In this document: piece by piece, positions 49,614 to 59,939 of the stretch
Position numbering within the stretch: position 1 is the first letter of the stretch
Layout: each line of letters starts with the position of its first letter
Assembly: GCA_019752015.1 (NCBI GenBank)
Contig: JAIEMQ010000006.1
Span: 320,842 to 384,841, forward strand
Direction: 5' to 3'
DNA length: 64,000 nt
Source of the DNA: Cyanobacteriota bacterium
GTDB taxonomy: Bacteria > Acidobacteriota > Vicinamibacteria > Vicinamibacterales > UBA2999
Program-made: the position numbers and the translations under genes
The notes under the pieces: generated by a model
What the model saw: the letters and a program-made list of their open reading frames with translations, nothing else
Databases searched by the model: none
Told to the model about the DNA's origin: nothing

Positions 49614-51078
49614 ATTCATTGCCACGCTGTTCCTTCCGGATCTCGAGGCGGCCCGCCCCCGCCTGACCGTGTTCTACCTCGCGGCGCTCTTCACCGCGGG
49701 GCTGGTCGCGTGGGGATATTTCTTCGCGTGGGGAGCGGCGCCGCTCGACTTCCACGACTGGTGGGACATCAACGTGCCGCGGCTGCTGTTCCTGCAGCAC
49801 GCGCTGCTGAGCGGGCAATGGCCGCTGCACATGGCGGATCCGGCGTCGCTGCACGGCGTCACCGATCGCTTTCTTTCGCTGCCCGATGTGATCACGACAC
49901 CGCAGACGCTGCTGCTGCTCGTGATGCCGGTATCAACGTTCGTCGTGGTCGACGTGCTGCTGTCGTATAGCGCCGGATTCGTGGGCTTGCTGCTGCTGCG
50001 GCGGCACTTCGGCTGGTCGTTGTTCACGCTCACCGGCGTGTTCCTGCTGGTGCTCTTCAACGGACACATCCTGTCGCACTACAGCGTCGGTCACTTCACG
50101 TGGGGCTCGTACTTCCTGTTTCCGTTCGTCGCGCTGCTGATCTGCCGCTTCCTCGACGGCCACGCCACCTGGCGATCGGTCGCCGCTTTCGCGGCATTGA
50201 TCTTTTACATGGTCCTGGCCGGAGGGCAGCATCACGTCACGTGGATCTTCCTGCTGCTCGCGTTGATGATCCCGTTCTGCTGGAAGCGCGCATGGTGGCC
50301 GATCGCCGTGATCATCGCGGGCGGTTTCCTCAGCGCGGTGCGCCTGTTGCCGCCGGCGCTCGAAATCGCGTCGTTCAGGACGCACGGCCTCGTGTCGGAT
50401 GTGATCGGCTATCCATCGATCACGCATCTGCTCGAATCGCTGGTTATCCTGCGCCGCGAAACTCCGGCGGCGTTCAGCGACGCGATCCCCGGCAACCTCT
50501 CGTTCTTCGATCGCTCCTTCTATGAGTTCAGCGCCTACGTTGGTGCCGCCGGGCTCGCCGTGATCGTCGTCGGGCTCTATCGCTGGTGGCGCGCCGCCGT
50601 GCCGATCTATCGCGAGCTGATCGTGCCCGTTCTCGCGATGACGATGTTCTCGATCGGCAGCGTGTATCGAATCGTGCGGTTGACGCAGGTGCCGCTGGTT
50701 GAATCCGAGCGCTACACCGCGCGCATGTTCAGCCTGCCGTTGACGCTGATGATCATCATCGGCGCAGTGGAGATCGACGGTTACCTCAAGCGCGCATCGA
50801 TCACGGTGTGGCAGCGGGTGCTGGCGCTCGCGGCGCTGGTGGCCGTTGCCGTGGACATCAGCGCGGGCCTGCGGTTGTGGCGCGTCGTGATCTCGTCGGC
50901 GATGTTCGGTCATGGCCGCATCGACCCGGCCACGGCCGCGATCGGCAATCACGCCGACCCGCTCTACACCATCACGGTGCTTGCGGGCCTTGCGTCGACC
51001 GTGATCACCGCCGCCGTGCTGGCCGTGTTGGTGTCCCGTGAGCGGGTTGCGGAAGCACCGCCCGGGCATGTACCATAG
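49606..51078 (+). CDS. Large multi-span membrane protein (glycosyltransferase-like or flippase accessory)
   Basis: Overlapping start with upstream gene; repeated TM helices. Confidence 0.55.
   Translation: MPEFIATLFLPDLEAARPRLTVFYLAALFTAGLVAWGYFFAWGAAPLDFHDWWDINVPRLLFLQHALLSGQWPLHMADPASLHGVTDRFLSLPDVITTPQTLLLLVMPVSTFVVVDVLLSYSAGFVGLLLLRRHFGWSLFTLTGVFLLVLFNGHILSHYSVGHFTWGSYFLFPFVALLICRFLDGHATWRSVAAFAALIFYMVLAGGQHHVTWIFLLLALMIPFCWKRAWWPIAVIIAGGFLSAVRLLPPALEIASFRTHGLVSDVIGYPSITHLLESLVILRRETPAAFSDAIPGNLSFFDRSFYEFSAYVGAAGLAVIVVGLYRWWRAAVPIYRELIVPVLAMTMFSIGSVYRIVRLTQVPLVESERYTARMFSLPLTLMIIIGAVEIDGYLKRASITVWQRVLALAALVAVAVDISAGLRLWRVVISSAMFGHGRIDPATAAIGNHADPLYTITVLAGLASTVITAAVLAVLVSRERVAEAPPGHVP
51071..51076 (+). 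promoter_or_regulatory. -10-like TACCAT, 9 nt before GTG 51086
   Basis: Leaderless spacing as at other operon heads. Confidence 0.3.
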
Positions 51079-51085
51079 ACGTTTT

Positions 51086-52198
51086 GTGACAGTTCCTTTG
51101 CTCGATCTCAACGCACAGTACGTCCCGTTGCGTCAGGCATTGCTCGATGCCGTGACGCGCGTCTGCGACAGCCAGCGGTTTATCGGCGGCCCCGAAGTCG
51201 AAGGGCTCGAGCGCGAGCTCTGCGAGACGCTGTCGTATCCGCACGCCATCGGCCTGTCGTCGGGTACGGACGCCGTCCTGGCGGCGCTGATGGCGCTCGA
51301 CATCGGACCGGGCGACGAAGTCATCACGCCGACCTATTCGTTTTTCGCGACCGCCGGCTGCGTGGTGCGCGTCGGCGCCAAGCCGGTGCTCGTCGATAGC
51401 GAGCCGGGCACGTTCAACATCGATACGAAGGCGGCGATCGCCGCGATCACGCCGCGTACCAGGGCGATCATTCCGGTGCACCTCTTCGGACAATCGGCGG
51501 AGATGGCGCCGATCATGGACGCGGCGAACCAGCGCGGCATCCACGTGATCGAGGACGCGGCACAGGCTATCGGCTGCACGTATCACGGCCGGCAGGTCGG
51601 CACCATCGGCGCGGTTGGCTGCTTTTCTTTTTTTCCTAGCAAGAATCTCGGCGCCTTCGGCGACGCCGGTTTCGTCACGGCCACCGATGCGGCGATCGCA
51701 AAGAAGCTGCGGCTGATTCGCACGCACGGCATGGAGCCGAAGTATTACCACCACATTGTCGGCGCCAACTTCCGCATCGACGCGATTCAGGCGGCGGTGC
51801 TGCGCGTCAAGCTGCCGAAGCTGGCCGGCTGGACGGAAGGACGGCAGCGCAATGCGAAGCGCTATCGCAAGCTGTTCGCGGACGCGGCGCTGAGCGAAGT
51901 CGTGTTGCCGGTCGAAGCGCCGGAGCGCACGCACATCTACAACCAGTTCGTGATTCGCGTCCCGAAGCGGGACCAGCTCAAAGCGCACCTCGATGCGAAT
52001 CGCATCGGCACCGAAGTGTATTACCCGGTGCCGTTTCACCTGCAGGAATGCTTCAAGGATCTCGGCTACCAGAAGGGCTCGTTCCCTGAAGCCGAGGCCG
52101 CCGCCAACGACTCACTTGCGCTGCCAATTTATCCGGAGCTGACCGAGGCGCAACAAGCCGCGGTCGTCGGCGCAATCAGAACTTTTTATCGCGGATAA
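51086..52198 (+). CDS. DegT/DnrJ/EryC1 aminotransferase (WbpE/FdtB-like)
   Basis: VPLLDLNAQYVPLRQALLDAV; GLSSGTDAVLAALMAL; GCFSFFPSKNLGAFGDAGFV. Confidence 0.92.
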   Translation: MTVPLLDLNAQYVPLRQALLDAVTRVCDSQRFIGGPEVEGLERELCETLSYPHAIGLSSGTDAVLAALMALDIGPGDEVITPTYSFFATAGCVVRVGAKPVLVDSEPGTFNIDTKAAIAAITPRTRAIIPVHLFGQSAEMAPIMDAANQRGIHVIEDAAQAIGCTYHGRQVGTIGAVGCFSFFPSKNLGAFGDAGFVTATDAAIAKKLRLIRTHGMEPKYYHHIVGANFRIDAIQAAVLRVKLPKLAGWTEGRQRNAKRYRKLFADAALSEVVLPVEAPERTHIYNQFVIRVPKRDQLKAHLDANRIGTEVYYPVPFHLQECFKDLGYQKGSFPEAEAAANDSLALPIYPELTEAQQAAVVGAIRTFYRG

Positions 52199-52205
52199 CA
52201 GACGA

Positions 52206-53498
52206 ATGGAATTGCTGAAAAGGATCGAGGGCAAGCAGGCGAAGTTGGGCGTGATCGGACTCGGCTACGTCGGCTTGCCGCTCGCCGTCGAATTCGCGCG
52301 CGCCGGCTACGGCGTGATCGGCTACGACGTCGACGAGCGCAAGGTGAAGGAGCTGATGGCGGGACGCAGCTACATTCCAGACGTCCCGTCCGAGCATCTC
52401 GCCGAAGTCGTCAACAACGGCAAGTTCGTCGCGACCACCGATCCCAGGCGCCTTGCCGATGCCGACATCATCGACATCTGCGTGCCGACGCCGCTGCGCA
52501 AGACCAAGGACCCGGACATGACTTACGTGGTCCAGGCCGTGGATGCAGTCGCCGCGGTCCTTCGCAAGGGTCAGCTCATCATTCTCGAGTCGACGACCTA
52601 TCCGGGGACGACGGTGGAAGTGGTGCAGCCGACGCTGGCCGCGAAGGGATTCAAGCCGGGCACCGATTTCTATCTCGCGTTCTCGCCCGAGCGCGTCGAT
52701 CCGGGCAACCCGCAATATCAAACCAAGAATATTCCGAAGGTTGTCGGCGGTATTAACGAAGAGAGCACCAAAGCGGCGGTCGCGTTTTACTCGCAGGTCA
52801 TGGACACGGTGATCCCGGTGAGCTCGCCGAGCGTCGCCGAAATGGTCAAGCTCCTCGAGAACACCTTCCGCGCGGTCAACATCGGGTTGGTCAACGAGCT
52901 CGCGCTGATGTGCCACCGCATGGGACTCGATGTGTGGGAAGTGATCGACGCCGCCAAGACCAAGCCGTTCGGCTTCATGCCGTTCTATCCCGGCCCCGGC
53001 CTCGGCGGCCACTGCATCCCGATCGATCCGTTTTATCTGTCGTGGAAGGCGCGGCAGTACAACTTCGAAGCGCGCTTCATCGAGCTGGCCGGCGTCGTCA
53101 ACGGCGCCATGCCGGAGTTCGTGGTGCAGCGCATCATCGACGCGCTCAACTCGCAGAAGAAGTCGCTCAACGGATCGCGCGTGCACGTGATCGGCGTCGC
53201 TTACAAGCGCGACGTCAACGACCTGCGTGAATCACCGGCGCTCGAAGTGCTCGAGCTGCTGGCGCATCGCGGCGCGACCGTCAGCTACACGGATCCATAT
53301 GTGCCCGAGTTCAAGCACGCGCACCTCGATCTCAAGAGCGTGCCGGAGAAGTCGATGCACGACGGCGTCGACTGCGGCGTGATCATCACCGACCACAAGG
53401 TGTTCGATTACCCGGCGATGGTCCGCAACTTCAAGCTGCTCGTCGACACGCGCAACGCGCTGAAGGGCGTCACGCGCGACAGTGTCTTCAAGCTGTAA
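52206..53498 (+). CDS. Nucleotide-sugar dehydrogenase (WecC/WbpA/TviB-like)
   Basis: LGVIGLGYVGLPLAVEFARAGYGVIGYDVDERK; GPGLGGHCIPIDPFYLSWKA. Confidence 0.93.
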   Translation: MELLKRIEGKQAKLGVIGLGYVGLPLAVEFARAGYGVIGYDVDERKVKELMAGRSYIPDVPSEHLAEVVNNGKFVATTDPRRLADADIIDICVPTPLRKTKDPDMTYVVQAVDAVAAVLRKGQLIILESTTYPGTTVEVVQPTLAAKGFKPGTDFYLAFSPERVDPGNPQYQTKNIPKVVGGINEESTKAAVAFYSQVMDTVIPVSSPSVAEMVKLLENTFRAVNIGLVNELALMCHRMGLDVWEVIDAAKTKPFGFMPFYPGPGLGGHCIPIDPFYLSWKARQYNFEARFIELAGVVNGAMPEFVVQRIIDALNSQKKSLNGSRVHVIGVAYKRDVNDLRESPALEVLELLAHRGATVSYTDPYVPEFKHAHLDLKSVPEKSMHDGVDCGVIITDHKVFDYPAMVRNFKLLVDTRNALKGVTRDSVFKL

Positions 53499-54028
53499 TG
53501 AATTACACGCCGTTGAAGATTCCCGGCGTCTGGGTGATCGACATCACGCCGATCACCGACTCGCGGGGGTTCTTCGCCATGACGTGGCTGCCCGAGGAGC
53601 TCCGCCAGCGCGGCATGAACCCGGCGCTGGCCCAGTGCAATCTCGCCTTCAACCACAAGCGCGGCACTCTTCGCGGCATGCACTTTCAGACCGCGCCTCA
53701 CGCGCAGGCCAAGATCGTCCGTGCCACCCGCGGCGCGCTGCTCGACGTGATCGTCGATCTGCGCGAGGACTCGCCGACGTTCAAGCAGTGGGACGCCGTT
53801 GAGCTGACCGCGGACAACCGGCGCATGCTCTACATGCCCGAGGGCATCGCGCACGGCTACATCACGCTGACCGACAACACCGAGGCGTATTACCACGCGT
53901 CGTCGCCGTGGGTGAGACCGGCGGAGTCGGGCGTGCGCTGGGATGATCCGGCCTTCAACATCGACTGGCCGTTCGAACCCACCGTGATCTCCGAAAAGGA
54001 CGCCGCTTGGCCGGCCTTCGGGCATTAG
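53498..54028 (+). CDS. rfbC: dTDP-4-dehydrorhamnose 3,5-epimerase family protein
   Basis: NLAFNHKRGTLRGMHFQ; VRATRGALLDVIVDLREDSPTFKQW; EGIAHGY. Confidence 0.9.
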   Translation: MNYTPLKIPGVWVIDITPITDSRGFFAMTWLPEELRQRGMNPALAQCNLAFNHKRGTLRGMHFQTAPHAQAKIVRATRGALLDVIVDLREDSPTFKQWDAVELTADNRRMLYMPEGIAHGYITLTDNTEAYYHASSPWVRPAESGVRWDDPAFNIDWPFEPTVISEKDAAWPAFGH

Positions 54029-54045
54029 GCATGGCCGGCCAACCT

Positions 54046-54069
54046 CGCCGTAGCTTTAGCGAAGGCGGG
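54046..54069. repeat. Short interspersed repeat copy C (CGCCGTAGCTTTAGCGAAGGCGGG)
   Basis: 22/24 match to copy B at 55274-55297; overlaps the stop codon of the GT9 gene. Confidence 0.6.
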
Positions 54070-55402
54070 CGCTGAGAGCTGACTTCACCGCATCAAACAC
54101 TTCGTCGACGGTGATCGACTGCATGCAGACGTTGTTGCGGCACGGCGACAGGCGATGGTTGAACACGCTCACGCACGGACTGCACGCCAGCTCCTTCCAG
54201 ATCACCGTCGTCGCCGGCGCCCCGGGGCCCCCGCCGCGCGGACTTTGCGCGGTGGGGTGGGCTAACGGACCGAACAGGCGCGGCGTCTCCGGACCGAACA
54301 ACACGATCGCGTGCACGGGCGTCAGCGACGCGAAGTGTCCAGGGCCGCTGTCGTTGGTGACCAGCACGTCGGCCAGCGAGTAGAGCGTCAGCAGCTCCGG
54401 CAGCGTGGTCTGGCCGGCCACTGATTTCACGCGCGTGGAATTGAGCGCCGCCGATAACGCATCGGCGGCCTCGCGTTCGGACGGCGCGCCGGTCAGGACG
54501 ATTTGCGATCCGGGATAGCTGCTGAGAATTCGCCGCGCCAGATCGCCGAATCGCGACGTCTCCCATTTCCGCAGCGGCAGCAGATCGCTGGCGTTTGGAT
54601 TCAGGACGACGATGGGACCGGTTGGCGATCCGAGACGCTGCCGCATCGCCGCCACGTCGGCTGCCGTGGGCGTGAAAGCCGGCGGCGCGGTTGGCGACGT
54701 CGACCGGATTCGCTCCAGCGGCACTTTCAACAGCGGCTCGTCGAGCGAGCCTGTCTCGCCGAAGCTCGCGCGTGTGTCAGCGAGCGAAGGCGGGTTGAGC
54801 GCCGCTTCCACCAGCACCGAGTACTGCAGCGAAATGTGCAGCTGCGGCAGATACTGAATCCGGTGCGTCATCAGGTTGCCGCGATACGGCAGCTCGCCGG
54901 TGAATCGATGCAGGCCGACGCGAATCGCCGCTCCCGTGAGGAACGCGAAGATCGCCGACGCCCGGGAGAAAAACTCCATGTCGATCACGGTGTCGATGCC
55001 ATGGCGTCGAACCGCCAACGCCGCTTCGAGGAAGTCGACCACGAACGTGGTCAACGCCTTGTCGCGGATGCTGATGACGTTGGCGGCGGGCACCGTGCCG
55101 ATCACGTCGAGGATCGCGCGGTTGCTTTCGAAGACGCAGAAGTAGACGTTGTCCCGGCCAACCGCGCGCGTTGCCCGCGCGATCGCGTCCTGCGCGAGCA
55201 CGGTCGCGCCCTGCTCGATGAACTTCAAAAAAAGGATCTTTCGCGGGGCGGCCGCCTTGCCAGCCGACTTGTCCGCCGTAGCCTTGGCGAAGGCGGAAGC
55301 CGCGGAACTGATCGTGCGGCGAAGGCGGGCGCCGAAGGTCAGCAGCGCGCAGGCCGGGACGCCAAGCCAGTAGTCGAGAAAGCGAATCGTCGTCGCGCGC
55401 AT
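54056..55402 (-). CDS. Glycosyltransferase family 9 (heptosyltransferase-like)
   Basis: APRKILFLKFIEQGATVLAQDAI; LADVLVTNDSGPGHFASLTPVHAIVLFGPETPRLFGPL; CSPCVSVFNHRLSPC. Confidence 0.87.
   Translation of the reverse strand: MRATTIRFLDYWLGVPACALLTFGARLRRTISSAASAFAKATADKSAGKAAAPRKILFLKFIEQGATVLAQDAIARATRAVGRDNVYFCVFESNRAILDVIGTVPAANVISIRDKALTTFVVDFLEAALAVRRHGIDTVIDMEFFSRASAIFAFLTGAAIRVGLHRFTGELPYRGNLMTHRIQYLPQLHISLQYSVLVEAALNPPSLADTRASFGETGSLDEPLLKVPLERIRSTSPTAPPAFTPTAADVAAMRQRLGSPTGPIVVLNPNASDLLPLRKWETSRFGDLARRILSSYPGSQIVLTGAPSEREAADALSAALNSTRVKSVAGQTTLPELLTLYSLADVLVTNDSGPGHFASLTPVHAIVLFGPETPRLFGPLAHPTAQSPRGGGPGAPATTVIWKELACSPCVSVFNHRLSPCRNNVCMQSITVDEVFDAVKSALSARLR
55268..55297. repeat. Short interspersed repeat copy B inside GT9 CDS, encoding AFAKATADKS
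   Basis: Minus-strand GCCTTCGCCAAGGCTACGGCGGACAAG; partial third copy GCGAAGGCGGGCGC at about 55318-55332. Confidence 0.6.
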
Positions 55403-55429
55403 GAAAGGCGGGGATGCGACGGAATGAAA

Positions 55430-56218
55430 CTACGTTCCGATGACTCCTTGCAAGGGGCTGCTCGCAGTCGCGTACGATTTCTTCGGAATGCGGCCCGCCA
55501 GGAAGGCAAGCCGGCCGGCTTCGACGGCGAGCTTCATGGCCCGCGCCATCGCGACCGGATCCTGCGCGCCGGCAATGGCGGTGTTCATCAACACGCCGTC
55601 GGCGCCGAGCTCCATCGCCACCGCGGCATCTGAAGCAGTGCCGACACCCGCGTCCACGATCACCGGCACCGTGGCCTGTTCCTTGATGATGCGGATGTTG
55701 TTCGGGTTCTGGATGCCGAGCCCCGATCCAATCGGCGCGCCGAGCGGCATCACCGCCGCGGCGCCGGCGTCGGCGAGCTTGCGGCACACCACCGGATCGT
55801 CGTTGGTATAGGGCAGGACGATGAAGCCCTCTTTCACGAGCACGCGAGTGGCTTCGAGCAGGCCCTCGTTATCCGGAAAGAGCGTCTTCTCGTCGCCAAT
55901 CACTTCGAGCTTCACCCAGTTCGACATGCCGGCTTCGCGGCCAAGCCGAGCCGTCCGGATCGCATCGTCCGCCGTGTAGCAGGCGGCGGTGTTCGGGAGC
56001 AGGAAAATTTTCGACGTGTCGATGTAGTCGAGCAGCGATTCGGTCTGGCGCGAAATGTCCACGCGCCGCACCGCGACGGTGACCATGTCGGTCCCCGACG
56101 CCTCGTGCGCGGCCCGCATGATCGAATGGGACGGATACTTGCCGGTCCCGACGATCAATCGCGAGCGAAACGTCCGGCCGGCGATGACCAAATCATTCAT
56201 AAATCTGAGATCTGACAT
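55430..56218 (-). CDS. thiG: Thiazole synthase
   Basis: [78 protein letters not shown]. Confidence 0.95.
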   Translation of the reverse strand: MSDLRFMNDLVIAGRTFRSRLIVGTGKYPSHSIMRAAHEASGTDMVTVAVRRVDISRQTESLLDYIDTSKIFLLPNTAACYTADDAIRTARLGREAGMSNWVKLEVIGDEKTLFPDNEGLLEATRVLVKEGFIVLPYTNDDPVVCRKLADAGAAAVMPLGAPIGSGLGIQNPNNIRIIKEQATVPVIVDAGVGTASDAAVAMELGADGVLMNTAIAGAQDPVAMARAMKLAVEAGRLAFLAGRIPKKSYATASSPLQGVIGT

Positions 56219-56228
56219 CTGAGATCCG

Positions 56229-56429
56229 TTAGCCCCCGCCGACGAAATTGACGATTTCAACTTCGTCGCCTTCCTTGATGACCGACGAATCGTATTCGGT
56301 TTTCCTGACCACCGCGGTGTTCAGCTCGACGGCAACGCGGCGCGCGTCGATCTCGAGTTGCTCGAGCAGCGCGCTGACGCTGAGCGGTTCCGGAATATCG
56401 TGCGGATCGCCGTTGAGCTTGATGGTCAT
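56229..56429 (-). CDS. thiS: Sulfur carrier protein ThiS
   Basis: 66 aa, [25 protein letters not shown]...[14 protein letters not shown] ending in Gly-Gly. Confidence 0.93.
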   Translation of the reverse strand: MTIKLNGDPHDIPEPLSVSALLEQLEIDARRVAVELNTAVVRKTEYDSSVIKEGDEVEIVNFVGGG

Positions 56430-56477
56430 TGCGGTAAGCCTGGATCGTACCACGACTCCGGTTTTAGCGGAGCCTCG

Positions 56478-58808
56478 CTAGTGTTTGCCGGGCAGACCGA
56501 TCGTGGCAAGCAACGACGCGAAACGCGGGTCCGACCGGATCGCCGGTGTCCAGGGGAGGAAATCAACCCGAACGACGTCGCTGATGCGCTGGGCGACGGC
56601 CTGATCGAGCGCGTCGAAGGTCTCGTCCGCGCGATCGAGCCCGGCGTAGATATAGGCCGATTCGAGCGGTGACACAAACACCCGTTGCGATCGCTCGCGC
56701 AATTGCGCCAGCAATTGTTCGGCCTCGGCGCGTTGACCGCTGAGGGCGAGCACATACCCGAGCGCGCCGACCGCGAATTGTCCCGATGACAACTGCACCG
56801 CGGTCCGCAGCGACGCGATCGCGTCGTCCATGCGTCCTTGCGACAGGTGCACGGCGCCGATCCGGAGGTGCGCCAGCGCGAAGTGCGGTTCGAGATCGAC
56901 GGTCGTCTGCAAGTGCGCCAGCGCCTCGTCGGCACGGCCCACCAGGCTCAGCGCATAGCCGTAATGCTCGTTGATGACGAGCGACAGCGGATCGAGGTCG
57001 TGCGCGCGTTGCATCGACTCCATCATCTCGTCCCACCGGCGCGTCACCATCAGCAACCAGCCGTACCACTGGTGCGCGCTGGCGTAGCCGGGATTCAGCC
57101 GAATCGCCTCGAGGAAGCACTGTTCGGCGCCGGGCCAGTCGCGATCGAAGAACAGGCGCGCGTAGCCGAGGGACGCATGCGCTTCGGCCATCGCCGGATC
57201 GATTTCCAGGGCGCGCGCCGCCGCCGCCTTCCCCTGCGGATAGACGTCGGCCGGCGGCCGGCCGTTGTAGTAGCCGAGGATGTTGAAGGTGTCGGCCAGC
57301 CCGGCCAGCGCGCGCGCGTAGTGCGGATCGTGCTCGATCGCCGCCTGGAAATGTTCGATCGCCTGGAGCAATCCGTCGATGGTCCGTTTATTCCAGTAGA
57401 AGCGTCCCTTGATGTAGGCCTGGTAGGCGGCGCTGTCCTGCGTGTCCCGGCGCGCGAGTTTCTGCCGATCGTCGCCGGTCAGCTTCAATTCGAGCGCCGT
57501 CGAGACCTCCGCCGCGATCGATTGCTGCACGTCGAGAACGTCGTGGGCCGTGCGGTTGTATTGCTCGCCCCAGAGTTGCGCGTGTCGCCGCACGTTGATC
57601 AGCTCGACCGTCACGACCAGCCGGCCCGATCGCTGCAGCACGCGTCCGGTCACGACCGACTTCGCTTTCAACTCGGCGCCCGCCGCCACCGGATCGATCT
57701 CGCGCCCTTTGTAGCGAAACACCGTTGAGCGAGGCACGACGCGGAGCCCGCCGATCTGTGAGAGCTTGTTGATGATGGTCTCGGTGATGCCATCGCTCAG
57801 GTAGTCGATTTCGGGATCGTTCGCGGTGTTCGCAAACGGCAGGACCGCCAGCGCGTGCAGACCGCGCGAGCGCGTCGAGTCGGGTTTGCGCGTGCGCGGC
57901 CGCGCGACGGTTGCCGTCGTGCCGACGATTGCCGGCGACGGGCCGGAAACATTGGCCGTGACCGGCGCTTGCCGCAGATCCATCAGCAACTCGCTGAATG
58001 ACTGGTAGCGCCGGTTCCGGTTCTTCTGCAGCGCACGCGCGACGATCGCATCGACCGCCGCCGGCACCACCGGGGAGATCGCGGACGGCGCCACCGGATC
58101 GCGATGGAGAATTTCATCGAACACGAGCGCGGAGGTCTTGCCGCCAAATGGCGGCTGGCCCGTGAGCATTTCCCAGAACACGGCGCCGAACGAGAAAATG
58201 TCGGTGCGCGCGTCCAGCACCTCGCCGCAGATCTGCTCGGTCGACATTTACGGGACCGTGCCGAGCGTCACGCCCGAGTTCGTCAGCTGTGCGCGCGTGG
58301 CGTCCGCATCGGTCAGCCCCGCAACGCGCTTCGCGAGCCCGAAATCGAGGATCTTCGCTGATCCATATGTCGTCAGGAAGATGTTGGCCGGTTTGATGTC
58401 GCGGTGAATCGTGCCGCTGCGATGCGCGGCCTCCAGGGCTTCCGCAACCTGACGTGCGATGGTGATCGCGTCGGCGAGCGGCAGGGGTTGGCCGGCGATC
58501 CGCTCACGAAGCGTTTGGCCTTCGAGCAGCTCCATCACCACGAAGCTCTGGCCCTGATCGGTGTCGACGTCGTAGATCGTGCAGATGTTCGGATGATTGA
58601 GGGCCGACGCGGCCCGGGCTTCGCGATACAGCCGCTCGGCCGCCTGCGGCGACGCGGCGTCCACTCCGGAGATGACCTTCAGCGCCACGCCGCGGTGCAG
58701 GCGCACGTCTTCGGCCCGATAGACGACGCCCATTCCTCCGGTGCCGAGTCGCGCGACCACACGGTAGTGTGCGAGCACGTGACCAATGAGTGGATCCTCC
58801 GTCGTCAT
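56478..58808 (-). pseudogene. Ser/Thr protein kinase with C-terminal TPR region, interrupted by an in-frame TAA
   Basis: N part (58248-58808) ends LTNSGVTLGTVP*; next codon starts MSTEQICGEVLDARTDIFSFGAVFWEMLTGQPPF in the same frame, so only one Tyr-position codon is replaced by TAA; TPR region follows. Confidence 0.8.
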
Positions 58809-58867
58809 CGATCCTGTCTATAGTAGACTGACGCACTTGCCTCATCCAAGACATTCGAAGGAGACAG

Positions 58868-59939
58868 ATGGCCGACCCGCAACGCGTGCAAGCGTATCCG
58901 CCAACCTCGCCCGGCTGGGGTATTGCATTTTTTTACGGAACGTTGTCGTGCGCGTGGGTGCATTGGCTGGTGAAGGCGGAGCTGGTTACGCCATTGCTCG
59001 CCGGCACCGGCTTCAAGCCGGCGCTCTTCGACGGTCACGCGCTCGTCAACGTCGACTTCCAGGCTTTCCTGATCCCGAGTCGCCGTATCCCGACGACAAC
59101 GTCAACGCGCCGCGGCCCGTCACCCACGTCGACGGCTGCACGATCAACGATCCGAAGGCCTACTGGATTCAGAATGGACCGCAGCCATTCAGCAGCTGCT
59201 ACGAACGGCAGGCCGGCGGCACGACCTGGCATTGGATGGGGCTCTATCCACGATTGCTGCCGAACGACTTCCGCATGCAGGCGCAATACGGCGTCGCTCT
59301 CGATTGGCCGATCGGCTACGCGGACCTCGAGCCGTTTTACCGTGAGAGCGAACAACTGGTCGGTGTCGCCGGCGACGTCAAGATTCAAAACTACGGCGAT
59401 CTGTGGTTCGCGCCGGGCCGGGGGATGCCGAGGGCGTCGACCTTGGTGTCAGTTCGAGACTCGGGCGCCACAGTCACCCGAGTTGAGCAACAGCTTCGGC
59501 GTTTCGATCCCGTGCGCCGCCAGCACGTAGACATTTGCGGTGACGATGCCGCGTTTGCTAACGGATCCACTACGACCTCGATCCGTACTGCAAGCGCGGG
59601 TTCGTGCAGGCCGCCGCCGTCGCGAAGGCGCTCTTTGCGCGGATGGGTGTCGACGACCGGACGGCCATCTCCGGCGAGAAAGGTGCGCCGGGAACCTTCG
59701 AGTTCGAACGCAACTGGTATCAGTTTTACGGGGCCGGTCACATCGCGGGGACGACGCGCATGGGAAGTGATGCGAAGACGTCGGTCGTCGACTCGTTCTG
59801 CCGATCGCACGACCACGACAACCTGTTCATCTGCGGCACGTCGACGATGGTGACTGTCGGGACGACGAATCCGACCAACACCGGTGTGGCGATCGCGCTG
59901 CGGGCGTGCGAGTCGATCGTGAAAGCCGCCTCCGGCTAG
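58868..59939 (+). pseudogene. Degraded GMC oxidoreductase remnants behind an unrelated-looking N-terminus
   Basis: GMC-like segments in different frames: CYERQAGGTTWHWMGLYPRLLPNDFRMQ...DWPIGYADLEPFYRESEQLVG and FYGAGHIAGTTRMGSDAKTSVVDSFCRSHDHDNLFICGTSTMVTVGTTNPTNTGVAIALRA; FAD-binding N-terminus missing. Confidence 0.75.

Noticed and set aside
49933-51111. 392-codon minus-strand ORF
   Set aside because: Antisense to a membrane protein gene; charged shadow translation
51615-51650. T-rich tract (ttttctttttttcc) as possible slippage site or terminator
   Set aside because: Lies in the conserved GCFSFFPSKNLGAFGD aminotransferase motif with intact frame
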